A DNA stretch of 64,000 nucleotides, from contig JADBXR010000002.1 in assembly GCA_020403425.1 (NCBI GenBank), forward strand, positions 558,001 through 622,000. Reading direction: 5' to 3'. Below the pieces are notes generated by a model, which saw only the letters and a program-made list of their open reading frames with translations, made no database searches and was not told where the DNA came from. Numbering within the stretch: position 1 is the stretch's first letter; each line of letters opens with the position of its first letter. This document shows positions 9,850 through 18,526 of this stretch, piece by piece. Position numbers and translations under genes: made by a program. The DNA comes from Chitinophagaceae bacterium. Its GTDB lineage: Bacteria; Bacteroidota; Bacteroidia; Chitinophagales; Chitinophagaceae.

Positions 9850-12315
9850 TTAGCTGTTAGTAAAGGTCATATGCCATTTCACTCGTTCGTGTTTGGCCGC
9901 AGCGGCCTGTTGCAGAAACAGGATTCGGTAATATTTTCCGGTGGCCCAGTTGTCTACGAATGAATCATAATACTTGCTGCCCGGATTACCGCTTTGTCCG
10001 CCGGGATATACACCATAGGCTTCGATCTCATCTGTCATATGCACGATCATACGCCAGCTGGGACCGTGTGTTTCCTTGGTAGCGTTGATGATGTGTTCCC
10101 CTCCCCCGATAGGCAAGTGCAGACGGCTCAGTGCCGGGATCTTCAACAGGTGGTTCACCTTGGTGTCTTTCATGACAGCCCATTCCAGTTTGTTCGCAGC
10201 TTCCAGTTCTTTCAGGTGAGGAACGGCTTTTTTAAGGGCTTCAGCCAGGTCATCGTAAATGGTCTCCACCTTACCCTGAGTATTGATGTTGTCTGCAAAA
10301 CGGAACGTAGAGTCCCGCAGCAGGCTCTCCAGTAAAGTAGCGGCATCCGGCTTGGGAAGTGGCAGACTGGCTTTTTTGATCTCATCGCCCCAAACCTCTG
10401 TTTCCAGGCTATCCCAGATGGATTTGAACACGGTGGCCCCTTTGGCCCCTGGATCATTCCGCAGGTTCCAGTTCTTGAGGATATCTATATATTTCTTCTC
10501 ATCTGCGCTCAACCGGGACTCATCCAGGTAACGCATCAAAACCGGCCTTGCATATTCGGCAAACACGTTATAATTATCTGTCTGTAACTGTTGCATGTCT
10601 TCCGGTGTGATCATATTCATCTGCGCCAGTTTACGGTTGATGATGATACCCCGGTATAGTGGAAAATTACTGGGCGCACCCAGGTAATAAGGGTAGGTTG
10701 AATCGGTCGACATCTGGTTGGCGCTGCTCACAAAACCACGGATGGGATTATGCATCATCGGATTCTCTTCAACCGGGATGATGCCCTGCCAAGCGTAGGA
10801 TGTATCTGTGCCTGGCATGATGAAGTCGCCCTGTCTTTTCCAGCGTGCCACAAATGCACCCTGTTGTTTGATCGCGATATCGCCCGTTTTGGAAGCAAAG
10901 GCAAAATTCTGTCCCGGACATTCCCATTGCGAAATAGCACCCAGGTAATCATCATAATTTCTGGCACGGTTCAGTTTGTAGAAAGTCTGTAAGCCGGTCC
11001 CCGCTTTGTGGGCTGTCCAGCGGATGGCCAGGTACTTGCCTTCGGTGCTGATATTCTTATACGCATTATCATACATGACCGGTCCAAATACTGTCATGGC
11101 GATATTTTCCACCAGATCTGGCTTGCCTTTGATCTTGATCACTTCCTGGCGATGTTTGGCTTGCACCCATTCCCCGTTGTACCAATATTCGGATAAAGTG
11201 GAGTCTTTGAACTTGATATCATAATAATCCAGCACATCTCTTCCGGCGTTGGTCACACCCCAGGCTATACTATCATTAAAGCCGATGATCACAGCGGGCG
11301 AACCGGGAAAACTGGCGCCATAAGTGTTATGCGTAGGTGTATGTATCTGCACTTCGAACCAGAGCGAAGGAAGGTTCAGTCCCAGGTGCGGGTCGTTGCT
11401 TAGGATGGGCCTACCGCTTTTGGTCTTGGCCCCACCTACCACCCAGTTGTTACTGCCGTTGTCTTTATCCGGAACCATGGGTAATAGGGCGGTGCTGCTG
11501 TTAGCGGTCTTACCCAGGTACAAGGAATCTCTACTGGCAGGTACCACTGGTACGATTGCCGGTTTCAGGTACTCCGTCCCCTTGGGCACGATCGGATCCA
11601 GAGAATCCTGCACATTGGGATAGAGTTTATCAAAATCATCAAACCCGAAATAATTTCTGGCATTGGTCATCTGCAGATCCGCAGTGGCGCCGCGTGCAGT
11701 AAGGTCATACGACATGAACATCAGGAAAAGATAGGTCTTCAACGGTGTCCATTTCTCCGGGGTATAATCCAGCAGTTTGTACTCGAACGGGATCTCCTGT
11801 GGCTTTAATGAACTGATATAGGCGTTAACCCCCTCCGCATACGCTTCCACAGTGGCTTTCATTTCTGGATTCTTTTCCATATTGGCGAGCGTCTGTTCCG
11901 CGCCATATACCATACCCAGTCGGCGGAACATACGGTCGATAGGCAAACGCTCCTCGCCCAGTATCTCACTCAGCCTGCCTCCGGCCACACGTGTCTGGAA
12001 CTCCATCTGCCAAAGGCGGAATTTGGCGTGGATATATCCCTGCACATAATAGGCATCCAGGTCATTCTCAGCATAGATATGCGGCACCAGCCTGTCGTCC
12101 ACATATACATCCACCTTACCATTCAGGGCGGGTAATTTTACATTTCCATCAAAACTGGTATTCACAGGTTCGGCATTCTGCCAGAAACCCAATTGCGGGG
12201 AAAGAAAATAACCCAGGCGAGGTGTTTTGCTGCCTCCAGCCGGCAGCTGTGTGTTCAAAGCCACCACCAGCCCTGCGGTGCAGATACCGGAGATCAGGAA
12301 AGGAAGAAATCGCAT
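9850..12315 (-). CDS. penicillin acylase family protein (N-terminal nucleophile hydrolase)
   Basis: An 821-residue secreted or periplasmic amidase precursor. The N-terminus is a hydrophobic signal or anchor (residues 4-20). The alpha-chain region contains DRLVPHIYAENDLDAYYVQG and LWQMEFQTRVAGGRLSE. The self-cleavage site is Gly287-Ser288 in NGSNNWVVGG, where Ser288 becomes the N-terminal nucleophile of the beta chain. Further family motifs are SNDPHLGLNLPSLW, GASFPGSPAVIIGFNDSIAWG and, near the end, GGQSGNPGSKYYDS. In the family these enzymes hydrolyse amide bonds of penicillins, acyl-homoserine lactones or other N-acyl compounds; the substrate here is unknown. First gene of a two-gene operon. 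Confidence 0.93.
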   Translation of the reverse strand: MRFLPFLISGICTAGLVVALNTQLPAGGSKTPRLGYFLSPQLGFWQNAEPVNTSFDGNVKLPALNGKVDVYVDDRLVPHIYAENDLDAYYVQGYIHAKFRLWQMEFQTRVAGGRLSEILGEERLPIDRMFRRLGMVYGAEQTLANMEKNPEMKATVEAYAEGVNAYISSLKPQEIPFEYKLLDYTPEKWTPLKTYLFLMFMSYDLTARGATADLQMTNARNYFGFDDFDKLYPNVQDSLDPIVPKGTEYLKPAIVPVVPASRDSLYLGKTANSSTALLPMVPDKDNGSNNWVVGGAKTKSGRPILSNDPHLGLNLPSLWFEVQIHTPTHNTYGASFPGSPAVIIGFNDSIAWGVTNAGRDVLDYYDIKFKDSTLSEYWYNGEWVQAKHRQEVIKIKGKPDLVENIAMTVFGPVMYDNAYKNISTEGKYLAIRWTAHKAGTGLQTFYKLNRARNYDDYLGAISQWECPGQNFAFASKTGDIAIKQQGAFVARWKRQGDFIMPGTDTSYAWQGIIPVEENPMMHNPIRGFVSSANQMSTDSTYPYYLGAPSNFPLYRGIIINRKLAQMNMITPEDMQQLQTDNYNVFAEYARPVLMRYLDESRLSADEKKYIDILKNWNLRNDPGAKGATVFKSIWDSLETEVWGDEIKKASLPLPKPDAATLLESLLRDSTFRFADNINTQGKVETIYDDLAEALKKAVPHLKELEAANKLEWAVMKDTKVNHLLKIPALSRLHLPIGGGEHIINATKETHGPSWRMIVHMTDEIEAYGVYPGGQSGNPGSKYYDSFVDNWATGKYYRILFLQQAAAAKHERVKWHMTFTNS

Positions 12316-12442
12316 AGCAGTCGTTTAGGCAATGAAAATACTGATTTTTAAGAACCCGGCCGAATCCCTGATAATGAACAATGGTTCATCGTCCATTATT
12401 AATTTTTAATTACCAATTATTCATTCCCCTTGCCGAACTCCC

Positions 12443-12450
12443 TAATTTTG
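12443..12450 (+). promoter_or_regulatory. -7 box TAATTTTG of ispH
   Basis: Exact TAnnTTTG match ending 7 nt before the ATG at 12458, giving a predicted 5' leader of only a few nucleotides. The preceding 80 bp are AT-rich (ATTAATTTTTAATTACCAATTATT-like). Confidence 0.6.
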
Positions 12451-12457
12451 CGGTATC

Positions 12458-13681
12458 ATGAAGCAATTCAAAGTTCCCAACATATACCGCAGCCCGCTGA
12501 TCAGTGCCATCAAACAGCAAAGGAAACAGGAGGATAAACTGAAAAAGGATTTCACTCCCACACTGATGGACCTTGGGCCACTGCATATCTACCTGGCCAG
12601 ACATTTTGGTTTTTGTTACGGGGTGGAAAACGCGATCGAGATCGCTTTCAATACGATCGAATCCAATCCCGGAAAACGCATCTTCCTGTTAAGCGAGATG
12701 ATACACAATCCTCAGGTGAACAAGGACCTTGCAGAAAGGGGGGTGCAGTTCCTGCAAGACACCTACGGCAAACAGGTGATCCCTTTTGAAGAGATCACCA
12801 GCGATGATGTGGTCATCATTCCTGCTTTCGGCACTACGCTGGAGATCGAAAAGATGCTGCAGAACAAAGGCATCCCCACGGCACAATACAATACCACCTG
12901 CCCCTTCGTGGAGAAGGTATGGAACCGCAGCGAACAGATCGCAGAAAAAGGTTACAGCATTGTGGTGCATGGCAAACCCAAACACGAAGAGACCCGCGCC
13001 ACTTTTTCGCATGCTTCCTCGCATACGCCGACGGTTGTGGTGAATGATATGGAGGAAACAGTGGCACTGGCCAGCTATATCACCGGCGAAAAACCGGCGG
13101 ACGACTTTTACACCGAGTTCAAGGGCCGTTATTCAGAGGGTTTCGACATCACAAGGGACCTGCAGAAAATCGGCGTGGTGAACCAGACCACGCAGCTGGC
13201 CAGCGATACACAAGCGATCTCCGATTATCTCAAATCAGTATTCATCCGGAAATACCAGCTTACCGCGGAAACTATCAGCGAACGTTTTGCAGACACCAGG
13301 GACACACTGTGTTATGCCACCAACGACAACCAGACCGCTGTTACCGGCATGCTGGATACCGATGCCGATATCGCCATCGTTATCGGCGGACATAACAGCA
13401 GCAACAGCTCGCACCTGGTGGAACTCTGCGAACATAAACTTACTACCTATTTTATCGATTCTGCCGACCGGCTACTTGACGCCAATACCATCGAACACCG
13501 TAACTGGCGCACCAAAGAATTGAGCACCATCAGCCATTACCTGCCGCAGAAGTCCCCTTTACGTATCCTCATAACCAGCGGTGCCAGCTGCCCGGATGCT
13601 GTGGTAGAAAGGGTCATCCGCAAACTGGCCGGATTTTATGCTGCTGAGGCAGCAGTCGATTCATTCAGCAGCCAACACTGA
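12458..13681 (+). CDS. ispH: 4-hydroxy-3-methylbut-2-enyl diphosphate reductase (long form)
   Basis: Last enzyme of the MEP isoprenoid pathway; a cytosolic [4Fe-4S] protein reducing HMBPP to IPP and DMAPP. The iron-sulfur ligand cysteines correspond to C53 (ARHFGFCYG), C148 (NTTCPFV) and C285 (DTLCYATNDNQ). Histidine motifs EMIHN and HGKPKHEE are present, as is GHNSSNSSHL. At 407 residues it is about 90 longer than the E. coli enzyme. The extra length is an N-terminal lysine-rich extension of about 40 residues and insertions around 205-235, as in the longer cyanobacterial/plant-type proteins. It is single-gene, with a strong terminator directly after it. Confidence 0.95.
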   Translation: MKQFKVPNIYRSPLISAIKQQRKQEDKLKKDFTPTLMDLGPLHIYLARHFGFCYGVENAIEIAFNTIESNPGKRIFLLSEMIHNPQVNKDLAERGVQFLQDTYGKQVIPFEEITSDDVVIIPAFGTTLEIEKMLQNKGIPTAQYNTTCPFVEKVWNRSEQIAEKGYSIVVHGKPKHEETRATFSHASSHTPTVVVNDMEETVALASYITGEKPADDFYTEFKGRYSEGFDITRDLQKIGVVNQTTQLASDTQAISDYLKSVFIRKYQLTAETISERFADTRDTLCYATNDNQTAVTGMLDTDADIAIVIGGHNSSNSSHLVELCEHKLTTYFIDSADRLLDANTIEHRNWRTKELSTISHYLPQKSPLRILITSGASCPDAVVERVIRKLAGFYAAEAAVDSFSSQH

Positions 13682-13694
13682 ACCCAGATATTCA

Positions 13695-13730
13695 CAAAGA
13701 ACCCGCTTCAGTATTGAGGCGGGTTCTTTG
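13695..13730 (+). terminator. intrinsic terminator after ispH
   Basis: A perfect 12-bp stem (13695-13706 with 13719-13730, CAAAGAACCCGC and its complement) extends inward through TTCA/TGAG to a four-base loop. It starts 14 nt after the ispH stop and ends in TTCTTTG, with GTTCACTC following. Confidence 0.85.
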
Positions 13731-13895
13731 TTCACTCATCGTTCCGGTTTATCCAAAATCAGTATAGATGAAGTCTGTTGTTGTTTGCTGAATCAAAGTT
13801 ACTATGACATAACAGCCTGTGAACTGATATTTGTCATACCGGATCATGATTTTAAGCACTGATCTGTCCGTTCCTAACAGCCCGTATCGCTCGGG

Positions 13896-13907
13896 TGACA
13901 ATTGTCA
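13896..13907. promoter_or_regulatory. palindrome TGACAATTGTCA upstream of the P-type ATPase
   Basis: A perfect 12-bp palindrome 64 nt before the ATPase start. Two more half-like elements occur upstream in the same gap: ATGACATAA near 13803 and TTTGTCATAC near 13831. Repeated TGACA/TGTCA units suggest an operator for a dimeric regulator, possibly metal-responsive. This is inference; no regulator gene is adjacent. Confidence 0.35.
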
Positions 13908-13971
13908 TGTATGGCTACCGCATATTTCTGTAACTTACCGCTACTGGTTTTGTACCACCAATACTATTTAC

Positions 13972-16470
13972 ATGTCTGTCAACAATTTCCAGATCAGCGG
14001 TTTAACAGATGAGGAAGTGCTCCGGGCCAGGGAGCTGCACGGGCAGAACAAATTGGCCTTCAAAAAGGAGAATGGATTTATCGATGCTGTGAAGAGTCTG
14101 GCCAAAGAGCCCATGGTGATCCTTTTGTTGGCGGCCTCCTCCATTTACCTGATCAGCGGACAAACAGGGGATGCCATTTTTCTTGCTTCAGCCATTGTAC
14201 TGGTGGCAGCTATTTCACTGTACCAGGATTCCAGGAGCCGTAATGCCCTGGAAAAACTGAAGAGCCTGACGCAGCCCAATTCAAAAGTGATCCGTAACGG
14301 AGAGATCAGGGAGATACCTACAGAAGCGCTTGTCATCGGTGATCACCTGCTGATAGAAGAGGGATGCCTGGTGGCGGCGGATGGTAAGATCATCCATTCC
14401 AACGATTTTTCTGTGAATGAAGCGATACTGACCGGCGAATCCTTGCCGGTATATAAAGACGCATCCCGGGAAGACAATACCGTATACAGTGGTACAACCG
14501 TAGCCAGTGGTCTGGCCATCATTGTCATCCATGCCATTGGCAATGATACACAACTGGGTAATATCGGCAAGAGCCTGGAAAGCATTGAAGAAGAAGCCAC
14601 ACCTCTGGAAAAACAGATCAGCCATTTTGTGAAGAAGATGGTGCTGGTTGGTGCGCTTGTTTTCCTGGTCGTATGGGCCATCAACTTCGTGAAATCAAAA
14701 CTGCTACTTGACAGTCTGCTCAAGGCGTTGACATTGGCCATGAGCATTCTGCCGGAAGAGATCCCGGTTGCCTTTACCACCTTTATGGCATTGGGTGCCT
14801 GGCGGTTAATGAAGATGGGCATCCTGGTAAAACAGATGAAAACGGTGGAGACCCTGGGCAGTGCCACCGTTATCTGTACCGACAAGACCGGCACACTTAC
14901 AGAGAACAAGATGAGTCTGGCCAAAACATTTACACTGGCCAGCCAACAGATGCTGAACACAGATACCATCACGGACCCGGAACAGAAGGAACTGGTAAAA
15001 CTGGCCATGTGGGCCAGCGAACCCATTCCGTTCGACCCGATGGAAGTGGCATTGCACCAGGCATACGCCAATTTACCTGAAGAGGATGAACGCCCGCTTT
15101 ATGGTATTATCCACGAGTATCCTTTGGATGGAATGCCGCCGATGATGACGCATATATTCGAGAACCAACACGGGCAGCGGATCATTGCGGCAAAAGGTGC
15201 ACCGGAGGCATTGACAGCGCTCTCTCATCTGTCTGAAACGGAACAACAACAGGTGGAAGAAGCCATTGAACAAATGGCAAAAGAAGGGTATCGTATACTG
15301 GGTGTTGCGGAAGCCTATTTCTCAGGGCCCGATTTCCCGGTTACCCAGCAGGAGCTAAGTTTCCAGTTCAAGGGGTTGGTGGCATTTCATGATCCCCCAA
15401 AAAAGAATATTGCGCAGGTGCTGCAGGATTTTTATACAGCGGGCATTTCCGTAAAAATCGTCACCGGCGATAATGCGGCCACCACCTGTTCCATTGCCAG
15501 GGAAGTAGGTTTCAAAGGACACGATACCAGCATCAGCGGAGAAGCGCTGATGAAACTCAGCCAACAGGAACTCCGTGAGACCGTGATGCATACACAGTTG
15601 TTCACCCGCATGTTCCCCGAAGCCAAACTACGGATCATCAATGCCCTGAAGGCACAGCAGGAGATCGTGGCCATGACAGGCGACGGCGTCAATGACGGTC
15701 CTGCATTGAAAGCGGCGCATATCGGTATTGCCATGGGCAAAAAGGGATCGGAGATCGCCAAACAGGCGGCCTCACTGATATTGCTGGAAGATGATCTGTC
15801 CAGCATGGTAAAAGCCGTAGCAATGGGCCGGCGCATTTACACCAACCTGAAAAAAGCGATACAGTACATCATCTCCATACATATCCCCATCGTACTGACC
15901 GTTTTCCTGCCATTGGCATTGGGATGGGTATACCCCAATATCTTTTCACCGGTGCACGTGATCTTCCTGGAGCTCATCATGGGCCCTACCTGTTCCATCA
16001 TTTATGAAAATGAACCCATGGAGCAGAATACCATGCTGCAAAAACCAAGACCTTTCTCGAATACCTTCTTTAACTGGAAGGAACTGACCACCAGCATCCT
16101 GCAAGGTCTGCTGATCACCGCAGGCACGCTGTTCGTTTACCGATACGCCGTTCGGGAAGGAAGCAACGAAGCCATTACCCGTTCCATGGTATTCACCGTG
16201 CTTATCAGTGCCAACATATTCCTGACACTTGTCAACCGTTCCTTCTATTACTCCGTTCTTACCACACTCAGTTACCGAAATAACCTGGTACTACTCATCA
16301 TCGGCATTACCGTTGCAGTCACCGGATCCCTGCTCTTCATACATCCCCTGGCACAGTTCTTCCAGTTCGAACCATTGAGCATATCTCAGCTGCTCATCAG
16401 CATCGCTACGGGCTTCGTATCTGTAACCTGGTTCGAACTCATCAAATGGCGCAAGAGAAAAACTGCCTGA
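13972..16470 (+). CDS. cation-translocating P-type ATPase (P2-like)
   Basis: An 832-residue inner-membrane ion pump. N-terminal cation-ATPase domain (about 10-50). Two helices follow around 48-84. The actuator domain has TGES at 154-157. The M3-M4 region carries PEEIP at 261-265, which differs from the PEGLP of well-studied Ca2+ pumps. The phosphorylation site is D304 in CTDKTGTLT. The nucleotide-binding domain has AAKGAPEAL, and the hinge is TGDGVNDGPALKAAHIGIAMG. About four to six C-terminal helices follow. All catalytic motifs are intact. The transported ion is uncertain (Ca2+, Mn2+ or other). The start is MSVNNFQISGLT at 13972, matching the family N-terminus; earlier in-frame codons would cross the candidate operator region. 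Confidence 0.92.
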   Translation: MSVNNFQISGLTDEEVLRARELHGQNKLAFKKENGFIDAVKSLAKEPMVILLLAASSIYLISGQTGDAIFLASAIVLVAAISLYQDSRSRNALEKLKSLTQPNSKVIRNGEIREIPTEALVIGDHLLIEEGCLVAADGKIIHSNDFSVNEAILTGESLPVYKDASREDNTVYSGTTVASGLAIIVIHAIGNDTQLGNIGKSLESIEEEATPLEKQISHFVKKMVLVGALVFLVVWAINFVKSKLLLDSLLKALTLAMSILPEEIPVAFTTFMALGAWRLMKMGILVKQMKTVETLGSATVICTDKTGTLTENKMSLAKTFTLASQQMLNTDTITDPEQKELVKLAMWASEPIPFDPMEVALHQAYANLPEEDERPLYGIIHEYPLDGMPPMMTHIFENQHGQRIIAAKGAPEALTALSHLSETEQQQVEEAIEQMAKEGYRILGVAEAYFSGPDFPVTQQELSFQFKGLVAFHDPPKKNIAQVLQDFYTAGISVKIVTGDNAATTCSIAREVGFKGHDTSISGEALMKLSQQELRETVMHTQLFTRMFPEAKLRIINALKAQQEIVAMTGDGVNDGPALKAAHIGIAMGKKGSEIAKQAASLILLEDDLSSMVKAVAMGRRIYTNLKKAIQYIISIHIPIVLTVFLPLALGWVYPNIFSPVHVIFLELIMGPTCSIIYENEPMEQNTMLQKPRPFSNTFFNWKELTTSILQGLLITAGTLFVYRYAVREGSNEAITRSMVFTVLISANIFLTLVNRSFYYSVLTTLSYRNNLVLLIIGITVAVTGSLLFIHPLAQFFQFEPLSISQLLISIATGFVSVTWFELIKWRKRKTA

Positions 16471-16474
16471 GCCC

Positions 16475-16510
16475 CATTCACGCAATCACTCATCCACTCA
16501 TTCACTCATT
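16475..16510. repeat. degenerate CACTCATT tandem repeat right after a stop codon
   Basis: Five imperfect units of the type CATTCA/CACTCATC/CACTCATT lie 4 nt after the ATPase stop codon. A related array occurs at 52387-52419, again immediately after a stop codon. Confidence 0.5.
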
Positions 16511-16575
16511 ATATCTTGTCGCATTCAGCCTTCACAAAGTCGTTTTTACCCCTGAAAGATTCTATTAAAAAAAAC

Positions 16576-16583
16576 TACATTTG
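16576..16583 (+). promoter_or_regulatory. -7 box TACATTTG of the SRPBCC gene
   Basis: Exact TAnnTTTG match, 29 nt before the ATG at 16613, in an A-rich region. Confidence 0.5.
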
Positions 16584-16612
16584 AAATACATTACCACACC
16601 CAACCATTACCT

Positions 16613-17143
16613 ATGCTAATCCTCTTGGTGATCCTGGCCATTCTGGCCATACCATTGACTGCTGCAGCCTTCATGGATAAACAATTCACGATCGAAGAAA
16701 CGATATTGATCCGCAAACCCCTGAGCGAGGTATTCAGTTACCTGAAACTGCTGAGAAATGCAGAGAATTACAATAAGTGGGTTATGACGGACCCTAAACT
16801 GCAGAAAGAATTCTCGGGCACTGATGGCACAGCTGGCTTCATCTACCGCTGGAAAAGCGATATGAAACAGGTAGGCCAAGGCGAGCAGGAGATCAAACAG
16901 ATCATTGAAGGGGACCGCATCGATTACGAGATCCGTTTCATCAAACCATTTTCAGGTACTTCGGTTTCTTCCTTGCTGACCCAACCTGCCGGTAATGGGC
17001 AAACAGAGGTTACCTGGACATTCAGCGGCACTCGGAATTATGTGATGTGCCTATTTCACCTGTTGTTCAATCTCTCCAGCGCACTGAGCAAAGACCTGCA
17101 GACCAGCTTACAGAACCAGAAACAACAGATTGAAAAAAACTGA
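16613..17143 (+). CDS. SRPBCC-family (START-like) membrane-anchored protein
   Basis: A 176-residue protein. An N-terminal hydrophobic helix (1-20) anchors it to the membrane. A polyketide-cyclase/START-like ligand-binding domain follows (about 27-170), with the typical early segment FTIEETILIRKPLSEVFSYL and a later TEVTWTFSG strand. Members of this fold bind lipids or other hydrophobic ligands; several Bacteroidota homologues are uncharacterised, and no catalytic residues can be named. The next small gene starts 22 nt after the stop, so the two may be co-transcribed. Confidence 0.8.
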   Translation: MLILLVILAILAIPLTAAAFMDKQFTIEETILIRKPLSEVFSYLKLLRNAENYNKWVMTDPKLQKEFSGTDGTAGFIYRWKSDMKQVGQGEQEIKQIIEGDRIDYEIRFIKPFSGTSVSSLLTQPAGNGQTEVTWTFSGTRNYVMCLFHLLFNLSSALSKDLQTSLQNQKQQIEKN

Positions 17144-17165
17144 CACATACGTATCCTACCTTTTT

Positions 17166-17375
17166 ATGATAGAAGTTTTTAAAACCAATGTGGAAGAGAC
17201 GGGCGAGTCTGCAAGGATCATTGCACGCCTTCGCGACCTGTATCCGAAGGGCAGGATCAACTTTGACCTGTCTGATTGCGACAGGATCCTACGAATAGAG
17301 GCCGACCAGGTATGTATCTCAGAGATCATCAACCTTATGACCTCCATCGGTTACCGATGCGAGGTATTGCTGTAA
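17166..17375 (+). CDS. 69-residue protein with HMA-like fold lacking the metal motif
   Basis: The sequence begins MIEVFKTNVEETGESARI and ends SIGYRCEVLL. Its predicted beta-alpha-beta-beta-alpha-beta order and size resemble heavy-metal-associated (Atx1-like) domains. However, the CxxC loop is absent; only isolated cysteines occur (DLSDCDR, DQVCIS, YRCEV). Start ATG 17166; a TTG at 17130 would overlap the previous gene and is less likely. It follows the SRPBCC gene by 22 nt. Function unknown; the fold suggestion is inference. Confidence 0.6.
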   Translation: MIEVFKTNVEETGESARIIARLRDLYPKGRINFDLSDCDRILRIEADQVCISEIINLMTSIGYRCEVLL

Positions 17376-17527
17376 CACCACTGTTATCGACATTTCATAC
17401 GCCCAAAAGATATGGATCATTTGACAGCCGGGATCGATCGGTCGGATTACGACAGTTCATCATGGCTCCATTTCAGAGTGTGCTACAAAAGCAGGTTTGC
17501 GGTAAAGGTTGTGTATCGTTTCGCCCA

Positions 17528-17535
17528 TATCTTTG
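17528..17535 (+). promoter_or_regulatory. -7 box TATCTTTG upstream of the ChaN-like gene
   Basis: Exact TAnnTTTG match 87 nt before the ATG at 17623. A TTG at 17509-17511 lies 16 nt upstream, slightly short for the usual -33 spacing. Confidence 0.5.
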
Positions 17536-17622
17536 TAAGAATGGGAGCACTCAGATAACTGAAGAGAACGATACGAGTTCCCGACCTATTGTAGATCCGA
17601 TGATACCAATCAACCGTACCAT

Positions 17623-18477
17623 ATGAAACAACTGTTCACACTTATCGCCTTTATATGCATGGCGACCCTGGTCCACGCCCAGCAGAAACCAGCTTATCTC
17701 CTCTACAATGCCAAAGGTAAAAAAGTGAGTTACGAAAAGATGATCCGGGTATTGGCAGAAAAAGATATCGTACTCTTCGGAGAATACCATAACAATCCGA
17801 TCGCTCACTGGCTGCAGTTGGAAGTGACCACTTCGCTGAAAGAAAAAAGAGACCTGGTATTGGGTGCTGAAATGTTTGAACAGGATAACCAGGAGGCGCT
17901 GGACCTATACCTGCAGGGAAAGATCAAGGCAAAAGGACTGGATTCCATGGCTCGTTTATGGAAGAACTATAACACAGATTATGCCCCATTGGTGAATTTT
18001 GCCAAAAATAACCAGCTTGCTTTTGCCGCTACCAACGTGCCCCGCAAATATGCATCAATGATAGCCAAAGGAGGTTTTGAGGTGCTGGATACGCTGAGTG
18101 TGCGCGAAAAACAGTGGATCGCTCCATTACCCATCGCCTACGATGCAGAACTGCCGGGTTATAAAAAGATGATCGAAATGATGGGTGGTCATGGCGGGAG
18201 CAACCTGCCCAAAGCCCAGGCCATTAAAGACGCCACCATGGCCCATTTCATCCTGCAATACCACAAGACAGGCAGCCTGTTCATTCATTACAACGGATCT
18301 TACCATTCCAACAATTACGAGGGTATTGGATGGTACCTGAAACTGAAACGGCCTGAACTAAAAATAGGCACCATCACCACCGTGTCGCAGAAAGATGTGG
18401 CCACTTTGCTCGAGGAGAACAAGGGATTGGCTGATTTCATCATTTGCGTGCCGGAGAATATGACCACGACCTATTGA
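17623..18477 (+). CDS. ChaN-like (DUF399) haem-binding family protein, secreted
   Basis: A 284-residue protein with a signal peptide (1-19, ending LVHAQQ); no lipobox cysteine follows. The mature part matches the ChaN/DUF399 family: VLFGEYHNNPIAHWLQLEV, LGAEMFEQDNQEALDLYL, FAATNVPRKYASMIAKGG and a late H-rich segment FIHYNGSYHSNNYEGI. Family members are iron-regulated or bind haem in several bacteria; here only the two conserved histidine regions can be pointed out. It is flanked by a secreted protein of unknown function starting 49 nt downstream, possibly in its own transcription unit. Confidence 0.86.
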   Translation: MKQLFTLIAFICMATLVHAQQKPAYLLYNAKGKKVSYEKMIRVLAEKDIVLFGEYHNNPIAHWLQLEVTTSLKEKRDLVLGAEMFEQDNQEALDLYLQGKIKAKGLDSMARLWKNYNTDYAPLVNFAKNNQLAFAATNVPRKYASMIAKGGFEVLDTLSVREKQWIAPLPIAYDAELPGYKKMIEMMGGHGGSNLPKAQAIKDATMAHFILQYHKTGSLFIHYNGSYHSNNYEGIGWYLKLKRPELKIGTITTVSQKDVATLLEENKGLADFIICVPENMTTTY

Positions 18478-18526
18478 CCTGCATGCCCGGCACCTGCCAA
18501 TACAGAAAAAGGCTTAATTTGTTTCT

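Noticed and set aside
13831-13971. A longer N-terminus for the P-type ATPase
   Set aside because: The extra 47 residues do not resemble the family. They would be encoded across the TGACAATTGTCA palindrome, and the start at 13972 gives the standard N-terminal domain.
14343-15071. A 242-codon serine-rich frame antisense to the P-type ATPase
   Set aside because: Low-complexity composition and no motif; it results from the codon pattern of the ATPase.
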